Below are positions 18,720 to 29,062 of a stretch of 48,487 bases of DNA, piece after piece. Location: positions 1-48,487 of the forward strand of contig NZ_LUTR01000025.1 in assembly GCF_001597725.1 (NCBI RefSeq), in the 5' to 3' direction. The notes beneath the pieces were generated by a model, which was not told the DNA's origin, did no database searches, and saw only the letters and a program-made list of their open reading frames with translations. The stretch comes from Neptuniibacter marinus (GTDB taxonomy: Bacteria; Pseudomonadota; Gammaproteobacteria; Pseudomonadales; Balneatricaceae). The translations under genes were made by a program, and so were the position numbers. Within the stretch, counting starts at the first letter, position 1. Each line of letters opens with the position of its first letter.

Positions 18720-19364
18720 ATGTCGAGCGTAGCTGTAATCGACTATGGAATGGGCAACTTACACTCAGTTGCCAAAGCGTTGGAGTCTGTTGAGCCGGGT
18801 GTTGAGGTTCGAGTAACGGCGGATCCAGCGCTGGTGGCTAGTGCTGATCGAGTTATTTTACCCGGTGTGGGTGCTATTCGTGATTGCGTTGCTGAGATGT
18901 TGCGTCTTGGGGTTGATAAAGAAGTCACAGAGGCTATTGAATCGGGTAAACCGTTTTTAGGTATTTGTGTCGGTATGCAGGCGCTGATGAAGCATTCTGA
19001 AGAGAATGGTGGTGTTGAATGCTTGTCGCAGTTCGACGGAAATGTGAAATACTTTGGTGATAACTTAGAAGAAAATGGCCAGCGCCTAAAAGTACCACAT
19101 ATGGGCTGGAATGAGGTTTCTCAGTTAGGTGACCATCCGTTGTGGGCTGATATAGCTGATGGCAGCCGCTTCTATTTTGTCCACAGCTATTATGTGGAAG
19201 CAAAGCGCCGCGATCTTGTGGCGGGTGTTTGTCATTATGGTAAGCAGTTTGATGTGGCGTTGGCGAGGGGTAATGCTTTTGCCGTGCAGTTCCACCCAGA
19301 AAAAAGCTCAAAAGCGGGGCTGCAATTGTTGAAGAACTTCCTTAACTGGGACGGTAAAATCTAA
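18720..19364 (+). CDS. hisH: Imidazole glycerol phosphate synthase, glutaminase subunit
   Basis: A 214-residue class I glutamine amidotransferase. The N-terminus [15 protein letters not shown], the nucleophile loop [12 protein letters not shown] (catalytic Cys) and the His-Glu pair in [11 protein letters not shown] complete the triad. It releases ammonia that travels through the partner HisF. Its stop overlaps the hisF start by one base (TAATG). In most related gammaproteobacteria hisA lies between hisH and hisF; it is absent here. Confidence 0.97.
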   Translation: MSSVAVIDYGMGNLHSVAKALESVEPGVEVRVTADPALVASADRVILPGVGAIRDCVAEMLRLGVDKEVTEAIESGKPFLGICVGMQALMKHSEENGGVECLSQFDGNVKYFGDNLEENGQRLKVPHMGWNEVSQLGDHPLWADIADGSRFYFVHSYYVEAKRRDLVAGVCHYGKQFDVALARGNAFAVQFHPEKSSKAGLQLLKNFLNWDGKI

Positions 19365-20137
19365 TGGCATTAGCAAAACGCATTATTCCCTGCTTAGACG
19401 TAGAAAACGGTCGCGTCGTTAAGGGTGTTCAGTTTGTCGATATTCGTGATGCAGGGGATCCTGTGGAAGTAGCTAAACGCTATGATGAACAGGGGGCTGA
19501 TGAGATCACTTTTCTTGATATCACTGCAACTCACGAAGGTCGTGACACTATGGTTCATACGGTGGAACGTATGGCTTCTCAAGTGTTTATCCCGCTGACT
19601 GTTGGCGGCGGTATTCGTACCTGCGATGATATACGCACTATGCTTAATGCGGGTGCAGATAAAGTCTCGATTAACTCTGCTGCAGTATTTAATCCTGAAT
19701 TTGTAAAAGAAGCCGCCGACCGCTTTGGTTCTCAGTGTATTGTGGTCGCAATTGATGCCAAGAAAGTTTCTAACGAGGGTGAAGAGAACCGTTGGGAGAT
19801 TTTTACCCATGGTGGGCGAAAACCTACAGGCATTGATGCGGTCGAATGGGCGCAAAAAATGGTTGATTTAGGTGCTGGCGAGATATTGCTAACCTCTATG
19901 GATCAGGATGGGGTGAAAAATGGCTATGATCTTGAGGTCACGCGTGCAATCAGTGAAGCGGTAAATGTGCCGATTATTGCTTCTGGTGGTGTTGGTAATT
20001 TAGATCATCTTGTTGAAGGCTGTATTGAAGGAAAAGCGGATGCCGTTTTAGCGGCTTCAATTTTTCATTTTAATGAGTACTCTATTCCTCAAGCAAAAGA
20101 GCATATGCGTAAAAATGGTATAGAGGTTCGCCTTTAA
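19364..20137 (+). CDS. hisF: Imidazole glycerol phosphate synthase, cyclase subunit
   Basis: A 257-residue TIM barrel. [20 protein letters not shown] at the start and the two phosphate sites [11 protein letters not shown] and IIASGGVGN are diagnostic for HisF. The acid/base Asp residues (D in CLDV and in [11 protein letters not shown]) are present. It is not HisA: HisF-specific [13 protein letters not shown] is seen. It forms imidazole glycerol phosphate and AICAR from PRFAR and ammonia. It is coupled to hisH by a one-base overlap and followed by a terminator. Confidence 0.97.
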   Translation: MALAKRIIPCLDVENGRVVKGVQFVDIRDAGDPVEVAKRYDEQGADEITFLDITATHEGRDTMVHTVERMASQVFIPLTVGGGIRTCDDIRTMLNAGADKVSINSAAVFNPEFVKEAADRFGSQCIVVAIDAKKVSNEGEENRWEIFTHGGRKPTGIDAVEWAQKMVDLGAGEILLTSMDQDGVKNGYDLEVTRAISEAVNVPIIASGGVGNLDHLVEGCIEGKADAVLAASIFHFNEYSIPQAKEHMRKNGIEVRL

Positions 20138-20166
20138 GAATGTTTTCCTAGGCTACTTGATAAGTA

Positions 20167-20188
20167 AAGCTCCGAAAGGGGCTTTTTT
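20167..20188 (+). terminator. Rho-independent terminator after hisF
   Basis: AAGCTCC (20167-20173), a GAAA tetraloop and GGGGCTT (20178-20184, one G-T pair) are followed by a T-run to 20188. It lies 30 bases after the hisF stop. Confidence 0.88.
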
Positions 20189-20380
20189 ATTGTCTGCGGT
20201 AAGGGTGATTGGCCATTTCCTGATTCAGCTTTACTCAGGATCTGGGGCTTATTCGTTATGATTTATGTAACTGTTGAACTAAATCAATTCTTATTATTAA
20301 TAATATACGATTGTTTTATTGATGATACTTGTTGATAGAGGCTAAAGTACTATGACATGTTATTTTCATAGAGGTCCGGC

Positions 20381-20863
20381 ATGAACACTAAAAACAATAA
20401 ACGTCTTTATAGTCGCGCTAAGGCTCAGCTTTGTTTAGCGATCGCTATTGGTCTTACCTCCTTTTCAGCTTCTGCTGCTTTACTTCAGATGCATGAAGGC
20501 GAACTGTTAAATTCTTGTCATCTGTTACATAAAAATTCAGCTTCAGCAGAAGCGCTTGCTTGTGCGACCTATATCAGCGGGTTTTTAGATGGTGCGTTAA
20601 TTACAGATAAGAACAACGCTGACGAACTAAAACAGGCGGAAAAAAGTGGCTTTATGGAGCGGGCATTACGTACGCGATTGGGTGATCGAGGTTCGGATGA
20701 TAGCTACCTTCATTTTTGTGTGCCGAGTTCAAAAGCTAGGGCGGATGTGATTGAGCAATTAGCACCTTATCTTTCTGATAGAGATGATGATGCGATAGCA
20801 CTTAAAAATTCTATTTTTACCGGCCTTAAATCAGAATTTCCCTGCCAAAAAACACCTAAATAA
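20381..20863 (+). CDS. Secreted Rap1a/Tai-family immunity-like protein
   Basis: A 160-residue protein with a signal peptide (hydrophobic ~16-31, ending SASA). The mature part shows the pattern of the Rap1a/Tai family: LLNSCHLLH, then CATYISGFLDGALI (~60-73), LHFCVPSSKARADVIEQLAPYL (~111-132), and a final FPC. The Cys residues would form disulfides in the periplasm. Family founders are periplasmic immunity proteins against type VI secretion amidases in Serratia. No effector or secretion gene is nearby, so here it is an orphan immunity protein or has a different envelope role. The gene is a single unit, closed by its own terminator. Confidence 0.7.
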   Translation: MNTKNNKRLYSRAKAQLCLAIAIGLTSFSASAALLQMHEGELLNSCHLLHKNSASAEALACATYISGFLDGALITDKNNADELKQAEKSGFMERALRTRLGDRGSDDSYLHFCVPSSKARADVIEQLAPYLSDRDDDAIALKNSIFTGLKSEFPCQKTPK

Positions 20864-20874
20864 TAGCGTTCTTT

Positions 20875-20903
20875 CCCTTCCCGAGACAGAGGGAAGGGTT
20901 TTT
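20875..20903 (+). terminator. Rho-independent terminator after the Rap1a-like gene
   Basis: CCCTTCCC (20875-20882), loop GAGACAGA, GGGAAGGG (20891-20898), then five T. It lies between convergent genes; elbB ends at 20918. Confidence 0.9.
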
Positions 20904-20917
20904 ATGTCCTTACGTCG

Positions 20918-21571
20918 TTAGGCAAGTAGAAGAACTTTCTTCACCAGCTTTTCGATACCTGTCGCTGCTTCTGTAATTGAGCCTGCAAGCATATAAGCGG
21001 GGGTTGTTACGACGTTTAGGGCTTCATCGACCACAATATCGTCAACTGCGCAGTTGATATGAGTGCCTCCCATCGTTTCTGCAGCATTAATTGTGTCTAT
21101 ATCATTCCCTAGGGTGAATTTAACGGTATTTCCGAATAGCAGTGGGCTAATCGCTGGCGTTATACAGATTAAACCTACCGGCTTGCCTGCTTTATGCATT
21201 GCCTGAGTGAATGCGGCAACGTCGCTATTCACTTGGCAATTAGAACCGTTGATGGCGAAATCTGATAAGTTTTTAGCTGCACCAAATCCACCTGGGATGA
21301 TTAAAGCATCATAATCTGCAGCTTTGGCCATCGCTAAGTCGATAATGTCTCCGCGAGCTAAACGCGCGGCCTCTATTAAAACGTTGCGCGTGTCACCTTC
21401 GGTCACTTCACCTGTCATGTGGTTGATAGTATGTAACTGATCAATATTAGGAGCCATACATTGATATTCAGCCCCATTTTTTGCAACTTCTAATAGAGTG
21501 AGTACTGATTCATAAATTTCAGAACCATCGTAAACACCACAGCCTGATAAAATCACAGCGATTTTTTTCAT
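20918..21571 (-). CDS. elbB: Glyoxalase/isoprenoid-linked protein ElbB
   Basis: A 217-residue DJ-1/PfpI-superfamily protein. The start MKKIAVILSGCGVYDGSEIY, the loop DALIIPGGFGAAKNLSDFA and VGLICITPAISPLLF with the nucleophile-elbow Cys are characteristic of ElbB (YhbL). E. coli ElbB has weak glyoxalase activity and was linked genetically to isoprenoid synthesis. It is divergent from hemB, with ~200 bases between that carry inverted repeats. Full length and intact. Confidence 0.93.
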   Translation of the reverse strand: MKKIAVILSGCGVYDGSEIYESVLTLLEVAKNGAEYQCMAPNIDQLHTINHMTGEVTEGDTRNVLIEAARLARGDIIDLAMAKAADYDALIIPGGFGAAKNLSDFAINGSNCQVNSDVAAFTQAMHKAGKPVGLICITPAISPLLFGNTVKFTLGNDIDTINAAETMGGTHINCAVDDIVVDEALNVVTTPAYMLAGSITEAATGIEKLVKKVLLLA

Positions 21572-21604
21572 AACTTTAAGTCCTTTAACTTTGCATCATA
21601 TGAG

Positions 21605-21677
21605 TTCGGTCATACCCTTTTGGGTAGAGATTAAGATAAGATCTATTTTATTACTATTATGATAAAGAATGACCGAA
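21605..21677. repeat. Long-loop inverted repeat between elbB and hemB
   Basis: TTCGGTCAT (21605-21613) and ATGACCGAA (21669-21677) are a perfect 9-bp inverted repeat 55 bases apart. A small hairpin ACCC-TTTT-GGGT (21614-21625) sits directly inside the left arm. They could be a pair of regulator half-operators in the divergent promoter region. Confidence 0.5.
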
Positions 21678-21758
21678 AAATAGGTTTAAACTCAGTTTTA
21701 AGTCCTGATGTCATATGCTTGTCATCTTTTTTATGTCCAATTCACCTATACATATTAG

Positions 21759-22781
<1,023 letters not shown>

Positions 22782-22833
22782 TTGTCCCAATATATCTTGG
22801 GGCGCACTGATCTAGGAAATAGGCTGAGTTTGT

Positions 22834-25038
22834 ATGGTTGATACAGTTGGACAAAAAAAAGCAGAAGCTGCGCTAACACAAAGTGAGGTTGCTGCTGCGT
22901 TTGAGCACAGTGAAGCTGCGGCCGCACTGCTTGAAAGCCGTGAAAATGTAGCGATTACAGAGCAAGAGGTTGAGGAAACACCGGTAGACCTAAAAGCGCC
23001 AGAACTATATATCAACCGCGAACTTAGCCATCTTCAATTTAATATTCGAGTGCTCGAACAGGCGCTGGATGAACAGCACCCTCTGCTTGAACGTTTGATG
23101 TTTCTGTTAATCTTCTCTAGCAACCTTGATGAATTTTTTGAGATTCGTGTTGCTGAGCAGATGAAACAGCTGAAATATGGCCGAGAAGCAGTAGGGCCTG
23201 ATGCGATGCACCCTAATACAGTGTTAGATCGTATTAGTGATATCTGTCATTTGGTTGTTGATCGTCAATATCGAATTTTAAACGATATGCTCTTTTTGGA
23301 GATGGAAAAGGAGAATATCCATTTTATCCGTCGTCACTTATGGACAAAAGAGCAACGGGCTTGGGTTGAAGCTTATTTCCAAGAGAAAGTGGTACCGGTG
23401 ATTAGTCCCGTAGGACTTGATCCATCACACCCATTTCCTCGTCTTGTTAATAAAAGCCTAAACTTTATCGTTGAGCTTGATGGAAAAGATGCCTTTGGTC
23501 GTGAAACGGGCATGGCTATTATTCCTGCGCCTCGTTCCCTGCCGCGCTTAATTCGCCTGCCTGATGAGTTGTGTGATGGTGGGGATAACCTGATCTTCCT
23601 GTCTTCTATTATCCATGAATTCGCAGATGAGCTGTTTCCTGGTATGAAAGTCGAAGGCTGTTTTCAGTTCCGTATCACCCGAAATGCTGATATGTCATTT
23701 GATATAGAAGAGGTGGAAGATCTAGCAAACACCTTACGTGGTGAACTTCATTCGCGTAAATATGGTGATGCTGTACGACTAGAGGTTGATCAGCGTACAC
23801 CAGAAAAATTAATTGAGTTTCTGCAAAAAGAATACAAGCTTGATGAGTCTCAGACCTACCGTGTTAATGGCCCGGTGAACCTGACGCGTCTAATGGCTGT
23901 TCGAGATTTAGTTGAGCGTAATGACCTTCGTTGGAAGCCATTCTCACCGGGTGTGCCTGGTAAACTTAAAGGTGATAATGTTTTTGATGCATTGAAATCT
24001 GGCGACCAACTGTTAATGCACCCATTCCAATCGTTTACGCCAGTGGTCGATTTACTACGTCAAGCGGCTAAAGATTCAGATGTTGTTGCTATCAAACAAA
24101 CGCTTTACCGTACGGGTGTTAAATCCGATATTGTTAATGCTCTAGTTGAAGCTGCTCGGTCAGGTAAAGAGGTGACAGTTGTAATCGAGTTGAGAGCTCG
24201 CTTTGATGAGGAGAGTAATCTGCATTTAGCGGCACGCCTGCAAGAAGCCGGCTGTCTCGTTGTGTACGGTGTAGTGGGTTACAAGTGCCATGCGAAAGCG
24301 GTGCTTATTATCCGTGAAGAGGGACAAAAGCTAGTACGTTACTCCCATTTAGGTACAGGTAATTATCACTCGGGAACAGCTCGCCTTTATACCGATTATA
24401 GTTATTTAACTGCCGATCAAGAGGTGGGTGAAGACGTACATAAAGTCTTTCAGCAGCTAACGGGTATGGGTAAGATACAGAAGCTTAAAAAACTGTATAA
24501 CGCACCCTTTACATTGCATGCAAAAATGATCGAGCTGATTCGTAATGAAGCCCGTTTAGCTAAATCAGGAAAGCCAGGTCATATTATGGTTAAAGTTAAC
24601 GGCTTAACTGAGCCTAAAATGATTCGAGCGCTTTATGAAGCCTCGGCTGCGGGTGTTAAAGTTGATCTAATTATTCGTGGTATGTGTCGCTTACGTCCGG
24701 GCATCGAAGGCTTATCCGATAATATTCATGTACGTTCCATTATTGGACGATTCCTTGAACATACTCGGGTCTATTATTTTGGTAATAACGGTAAACCAGA
24801 AGTATTCTGTGCAAGTGCCGATTGGATGGAGCGTAACATGCTTAATCGTGTGGAAACCGGCTTCCAAGTATTTGGCAAGCATGCAGAACGCTTAAAACGC
24901 GAACTTGATTACTATATGAAAGATAACTGTCAAAGCTGGGAATTGCAGGCAGATGGTAGTTATCTGCAAAATCAGCCAGGTGAGAATGAAGAGGTTTTCT
25001 CTGCACAGCAGACATTATTGGAAGAGTTTGCTCGATAA
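22834..25038 (+). CDS. ppk1: Polyphosphate kinase 1
   Basis: A 734-residue enzyme that makes polyphosphate from ATP. It begins with an unconserved Ala/Glu-rich extension of ~57 residues, then LYINRELSHLQFNIRVLEQA starts the core. The catalytic histidines are seen in YKCHAKAVLI and HLGTGNYHSGTARLYTDYS (equivalent to E. coli H435 and H454). The C-terminal phospholipase-D-like domain has the second set GRFLEHTRVYYFGN. hemB lies upstream on the same strand; a terminator closes the gene. Confidence 0.97.
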   Translation: MVDTVGQKKAEAALTQSEVAAAFEHSEAAAALLESRENVAITEQEVEETPVDLKAPELYINRELSHLQFNIRVLEQALDEQHPLLERLMFLLIFSSNLDEFFEIRVAEQMKQLKYGREAVGPDAMHPNTVLDRISDICHLVVDRQYRILNDMLFLEMEKENIHFIRRHLWTKEQRAWVEAYFQEKVVPVISPVGLDPSHPFPRLVNKSLNFIVELDGKDAFGRETGMAIIPAPRSLPRLIRLPDELCDGGDNLIFLSSIIHEFADELFPGMKVEGCFQFRITRNADMSFDIEEVEDLANTLRGELHSRKYGDAVRLEVDQRTPEKLIEFLQKEYKLDESQTYRVNGPVNLTRLMAVRDLVERNDLRWKPFSPGVPGKLKGDNVFDALKSGDQLLMHPFQSFTPVVDLLRQAAKDSDVVAIKQTLYRTGVKSDIVNALVEAARSGKEVTVVIELRARFDEESNLHLAARLQEAGCLVVYGVVGYKCHAKAVLIIREEGQKLVRYSHLGTGNYHSGTARLYTDYSYLTADQEVGEDVHKVFQQLTGMGKIQKLKKLYNAPFTLHAKMIELIRNEARLAKSGKPGHIMVKVNGLTEPKMIRALYEASAAGVKVDLIIRGMCRLRPGIEGLSDNIHVRSIIGRFLEHTRVYYFGNNGKPEVFCASADWMERNMLNRVETGFQVFGKHAERLKRELDYYMKDNCQSWELQADGSYLQNQPGENEEVFSAQQTLLEEFAR

Positions 25039-25065
25039 AGAGAGCTGTAGTTTTAGAGTAATAAC

Positions 25066-25093
25066 AAGCCCAACCTAAGTGTTGGGCTTTTTT
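25066..25093. terminator. Terminator after ppk1
   Basis: AAGCCCAAC (25066-25074), loop CTAAGT, GTTGGGCTT (25081-25089), then T-run. The convergent epimerase gene ends ~35 bases further on. Confidence 0.92.
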
Positions 25094-25126
25094 ATTCTTA
25101 CCAGATTTAAGTGATCTTAATTATCC

Positions 25127-25978
25127 CTATTTTAATAAAGCGGTGTAACCTTCTTTATAGTTGGGGTATTTAAAGATGTAGCCACTCTCTTTTAAACGTC
25201 GGTTGCTGCAACGTTTACTACCGGCTCGTCGGGTTGCAGACTCAGAGGTTATCTTGGTATTGAGTCGCTGAGCCATCCAATGGGTTACATCATACATTGT
25301 GGCCGGAGTGTCATCGGTGGCGAGATAAATAGTCTCCAAGGGTTCGCCAGCTAAGGCTTTTGTGATTAAGTGTGCAAGCACGCCAGCACAGTCATCACGA
25401 TGAATTCTATTTGTAAATTGTATAGGGGAATTTGGAGCCGCATCGCCTCGTCTTACTCGATTTAATAAGTGATTACGCCCCGGTCCATAAATTCCAGTAA
25501 AGCGTACCACCGTCGCTGGGTATTCTGTACTTAACGCTGTTTCTTCCGCTTCTAACATTATCTGCCCACTAAACGTAGAAGGTAAACAAGGACTTTGTTC
25601 ATCAACCCAGCTGTGATCATTTTGGTGGTAGGCACCTGAGCTAGAGGTAAAAAATAGATGTTTAGGTGGAGCGTCTAGGCTGTTAATAATATTTTTTAGG
25701 CCATCCACATAAGTTTGTTGATAATCTTCAGGGGTAAAGCTAGGTGCAGAGGCCGCATAAACGACAATATCGCAATGAATATCTTGTAACTTTGCTTTCA
25801 GATCATCAAATTGTGATAGATCTGCGCTTATTCCTTGGATGCCTTGCGGAAGCTGGTTTATATTACGTCTCAGGCCAATGACTTTTTTTCCTTGAGTAGT
25901 TAATAACTGACCTAAGGTTGAACCTACATCGCCACAACCTGCGATCAGAATAGTGTGTTGTTGTGTATTCAGTTGCAT
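25127..25978 (-). CDS. NAD-dependent epimerase/SDR protein, YeeZ-like
   Basis: A 283-residue extended short-chain dehydrogenase. The Rossmann motif is TILIAGCGDVGSTLGQLL (GxGxxG, ~9-26), followed by VVYAASAP, then LFFTSSSGAYHQNDHSWVDE, where the usual Tyr-x-x-x-Lys is not present. RFTGIYGPGRN (~160-170) matches the epimerase family and the YeeZ group. The substrate is unknown. It is divergent from oxyR with only ~47 bases between the starts, so their promoters overlap. Intact length for the group (~270-290). Confidence 0.8.
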   Translation of the reverse strand: MQLNTQQHTILIAGCGDVGSTLGQLLTTQGKKVIGLRRNINQLPQGIQGISADLSQFDDLKAKLQDIHCDIVVYAASAPSFTPEDYQQTYVDGLKNIINSLDAPPKHLFFTSSSGAYHQNDHSWVDEQSPCLPSTFSGQIMLEAEETALSTEYPATVVRFTGIYGPGRNHLLNRVRRGDAAPNSPIQFTNRIHRDDCAGVLAHLITKALAGEPLETIYLATDDTPATMYDVTHWMAQRLNTKITSESATRRAGSKRCSNRRLKESGYIFKYPNYKEGYTALLK

Positions 25979-26025
25979 AAGGCCTCCAATTAACCAAATG
26001 GCATCATAGCAAAGGATAACGCTGA

Positions 26026-26931
26026 ATGACTCTAACAGAACTGCGATATATTGTGACGTTGGCCCGAGAACAGCATTTTGGCCACGCTGCAGAAAAATGC
26101 TTTGTCAGCCAGCCCACCTTATCTATCGCGGTCAAAAAATTAGAAGAGGAACTCGGTGTCCCTCTATTTGAACGGAGTAAAAACTCAGTCCGTTTGACGC
26201 CAGTAGGTGAGAAAGTTGTCCAGCAGGCGCAACGTGTTCTAGAGCAGGCTGATACAATCAAAGACTTGGCGCTGGAAGGAAAAGATCAATTAAAAAGCCC
26301 GTTAAGGGTCGGAGCAATTTATACGATTGGACCTTATCTATTTCCACATCTTGTATCAGAAGTGCAGAAGTTAGCACCGAATATGCCGCTGTATATCGAA
26401 GAAAACTTCACAGAAAGCCTGCGTTTGAAGATTCGTAATGGTGAGCTAGATGCGATTATTGTTGCTTTGCCTTTTAGTGAGCCGGATATCCTTACACGCC
26501 CTTTATATGATGAAGATTTTGAAATGTTGATGCCAAAGACCCACCCTTGGGCTCAATATAAAACGATTAATAGTGAAGAGCTGCCACAAACACCTTTGTT
26601 ATTGCTGGGTGAAGGACACTGTTTTCGCGATCAAGTATTGGAATCCTGCCCAACGCTTTCGCAAACCATGCATGATCAACATACCATCACCGAGGGAAGT
26701 TCACTTGAGACAATACGTATGATGGTGGGGTCAGGGTTGGGGTGTTCAGTATTACCCCAGTCAGCTGTTTATGGCCCCGCTGCTTCTGATCTTGTTGTTA
26801 CGCGTCCCTTTAAAGATCCCGTGCCGCAGCGAACTGTTGGGGTAGCATGGCGTGCGAGCTACCCTCGGCCACAAGCAATCGATGTATTGATTGAGGCGAT
26901 TGGTAGTTTTAACCCTGCGAGTAAACGATGA
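26026..26931 (+). CDS. oxyR: Hydrogen peroxide-sensing regulator OxyR
   Basis: A 301-residue LysR-type regulator. The helix-turn-helix is at ~18-37 (FGHAAEKCFVSQPTLSIAVK). The redox cysteines fall exactly at Cys199 and Cys208 (GEGHCFRDQVLESCP), the peroxide-reactive pair of E. coli OxyR. Oxidation to the disulfide activates catalase and peroxidase genes. The stop overlaps the recG start by four bases (ATGA), so RecG is coupled to a peroxide regulator, an arrangement also known in pseudomonads. Confidence 0.96.
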   Translation: MTLTELRYIVTLAREQHFGHAAEKCFVSQPTLSIAVKKLEEELGVPLFERSKNSVRLTPVGEKVVQQAQRVLEQADTIKDLALEGKDQLKSPLRVGAIYTIGPYLFPHLVSEVQKLAPNMPLYIEENFTESLRLKIRNGELDAIIVALPFSEPDILTRPLYDEDFEMLMPKTHPWAQYKTINSEELPQTPLLLLGEGHCFRDQVLESCPTLSQTMHDQHTITEGSSLETIRMMVGSGLGCSVLPQSAVYGPAASDLVVTRPFKDPVPQRTVGVAWRASYPRPQAIDVLIEAIGSFNPASKR

Positions 26932-29006
26932 CGACATCTCTAGCCGATATACCGGTTAGCGAGCTTAAAGGTGTAGGAGCTGCACTAGAAATTAAGCTCC
27001 ATAACTTAGGTATTCGTACCTTGCAGGATCTCCTTTTTCACCTGCCTTTACGATACCAAGATCGAACGCATATTGTGCCTATAGGTGCTTTAAGGCCGGG
27101 AGATGAATGTGTTATTGAGGGTGAGGTAAAGCTTGCTGATGTGAGCAAAGGGCGCCGCCGTAGTTTGCTTTGTCGGATTCAAGATGGGACAGGTATGCTG
27201 ACCCTACGCTTTTTTCATTTCTCTGCGGCACAGAAGAATAACCTTAAACCGGGGGTACGGATCCGCTGTTTTGGTGAGGCACGTACTGGTGCGAATGGTT
27301 TAGAGATTGTTCACCCTGAATATAAAAAGGTTGATCCTGCTGACCTTGTGCCAGTGGAAGAACACCTTACGCCGGTCTATCCCACGACTGAAGGACTTCA
27401 TCAAGGACGTTTAAGAGCCTTAACTGAACAGGCGTTAGGCTATCTTGAACAGGGCGCTTTACAAGAACTTGTCCCCGAATCGTTAAGGCAAGGTTGGCAG
27501 TTTCCGGGGTTGGATAGCGCCGTTGCCTTTCTACATCGACCTCCGGTTGATGCAGAAAAACAACTTTTATTAGAAGGTATGCATCCAGCGCAGAGACGTT
27601 TGGCGTTTGAGGAGCTGCTAGCCCACCACCTATCGCTGTTGAAGCTACGTCAAAAAACTCGTCAAAAAGGCGCACCAGAGTTACCGGGCAGTGGTGAGCT
27701 GAAAGATAAGTTTCTACACCAGTTACCTTTTCCGCTGACGGGGGCTCAAGCTCGAGTGAGTGACGAAGTCGCTGCTGACCTCTCTCAAGCCTTCCCTATG
27801 CTGCGTTTGGTTCAAGGGGATGTAGGTTCAGGTAAAACGGTTGTGGCGGCTCTCGCGGCTATTCAGTCCGTCGAGAGTGGGCTTCAAGCTGCGGTCATGG
27901 CTCCAACTGAGATCCTTGCGGAACAGCATTTTTTGAATTTTAGCCAATGGCTAGAACCTTTAGGGGTTAAGGTCGCTTGGTTAGCGGGAAAGCTCAAAGG
28001 TAAAGGGCGGAAAGAACAGCTTGAGTTAATCCGTAGCGGTGAGGCACGGGTGGTTGTAGGTACCCATGCGCTTTTTCAGGAAGAGGTGGTGTTTTCTGAC
28101 TTAGGATTGATCGTGATTGATGAACAGCATCGTTTTGGCGTGCATCAACGTTTATCTTTGCGGGAGAAGGGGCGCAATGGTGAATTGGCGCCTCATCAGT
28201 TAATTATGACGGCGACACCTATTCCGCGAACCTTAACAATGAGCGCTTACGCAGATTTAGATTGCTCAATTATTGATGAATTACCACCCGGTCGAACACC
28301 TGTTAATACAGTGGTAATTGCTGATAACCGCCGCGAAGAGGTTATTCAGCGGGTGAGGAATGCCTGCAAAGAAAAGCGTCAGGTTTATTGGGTGTGTACG
28401 CTGATCGAAGAATCTGAAGCTTTACAATGTCAAGCAGCAGAGGTCACAGCTGAAACGTTAAAAGAAACTTTATCCGAACTAAGAGTGGGCTTAGTGCATG
28501 GTCGTATGAAGCCGGCAGAAAAAGCAGAAATTATGCGTCAGTTTAAAGCGGCTGAGTTAGATTTGCTGGTGGCCACTACGGTGATTGAAGTGGGTGTGGA
28601 TGTACCTAATGCTAGCGTGATGATTATTGAAAACCCCGAGCGGCTTGGTTTAGCTCAGCTCCATCAGCTACGAGGACGTGTAGGGCGAGGCTCGGTAGAG
28701 AGCCATTGTGTGTTGATGTACCATGCGCCACTTTCTAATCAGGGGCGTGAGCGGTTAAGTGTGATGCGGGAAACTACCGACGGTTTTCGTATTGCCGAGA
28801 AAGACCTTGAATTGCGTGGCCCCGGTGAAGTTTTAGGAACAAGACAGACAGGCGTAATGCAGTTTAAAATGGCGGATCTACAACGGGATTCTGACCTGTT
28901 AGTGCGGGTCAAAGCCTTAGCCTCTCAAATGCAAGATTGGCCTGACAGTTCTGAATCTCTGGTCCAGCGCTGGTTGGGTCGGGGTGAGGATTATGGCAAC
29001 GTATAA
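26928..29006 (+). CDS. recG: ATP-dependent DNA helicase RecG
   Basis: A 692-residue superfamily 2 helicase. The N-terminal wedge/OB domain spans ~1-165 (RYQDRTHIVPIGALRPGD). Walker A is GDVGSGKTVVAALAA (~297-311), the DEAH-type box is IDEQHRFGVHQR, motif III is TATPIPRTL, and motif VI is HQLRGRVGRG. RecG regresses stalled forks and processes recombination intermediates. Full length, with conserved C-terminal TRIP motif region. Translationally coupled to oxyR. Confidence 0.97.
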   Translation: MTTSLADIPVSELKGVGAALEIKLHNLGIRTLQDLLFHLPLRYQDRTHIVPIGALRPGDECVIEGEVKLADVSKGRRRSLLCRIQDGTGMLTLRFFHFSAAQKNNLKPGVRIRCFGEARTGANGLEIVHPEYKKVDPADLVPVEEHLTPVYPTTEGLHQGRLRALTEQALGYLEQGALQELVPESLRQGWQFPGLDSAVAFLHRPPVDAEKQLLLEGMHPAQRRLAFEELLAHHLSLLKLRQKTRQKGAPELPGSGELKDKFLHQLPFPLTGAQARVSDEVAADLSQAFPMLRLVQGDVGSGKTVVAALAAIQSVESGLQAAVMAPTEILAEQHFLNFSQWLEPLGVKVAWLAGKLKGKGRKEQLELIRSGEARVVVGTHALFQEEVVFSDLGLIVIDEQHRFGVHQRLSLREKGRNGELAPHQLIMTATPIPRTLTMSAYADLDCSIIDELPPGRTPVNTVVIADNRREEVIQRVRNACKEKRQVYWVCTLIEESEALQCQAAEVTAETLKETLSELRVGLVHGRMKPAEKAEIMRQFKAAELDLLVATTVIEVGVDVPNASVMIIENPERLGLAQLHQLRGRVGRGSVESHCVLMYHAPLSNQGRERLSVMRETTDGFRIAEKDLELRGPGEVLGTRQTGVMQFKMADLQRDSDLLVRVKALASQMQDWPDSSESLVQRWLGRGEDYGNV

Positions 29007-29062
29007 TTATCCCAAATATCAATAAGCTTTTGCTGATAGATAGTTGTGATATTCCATTGATA

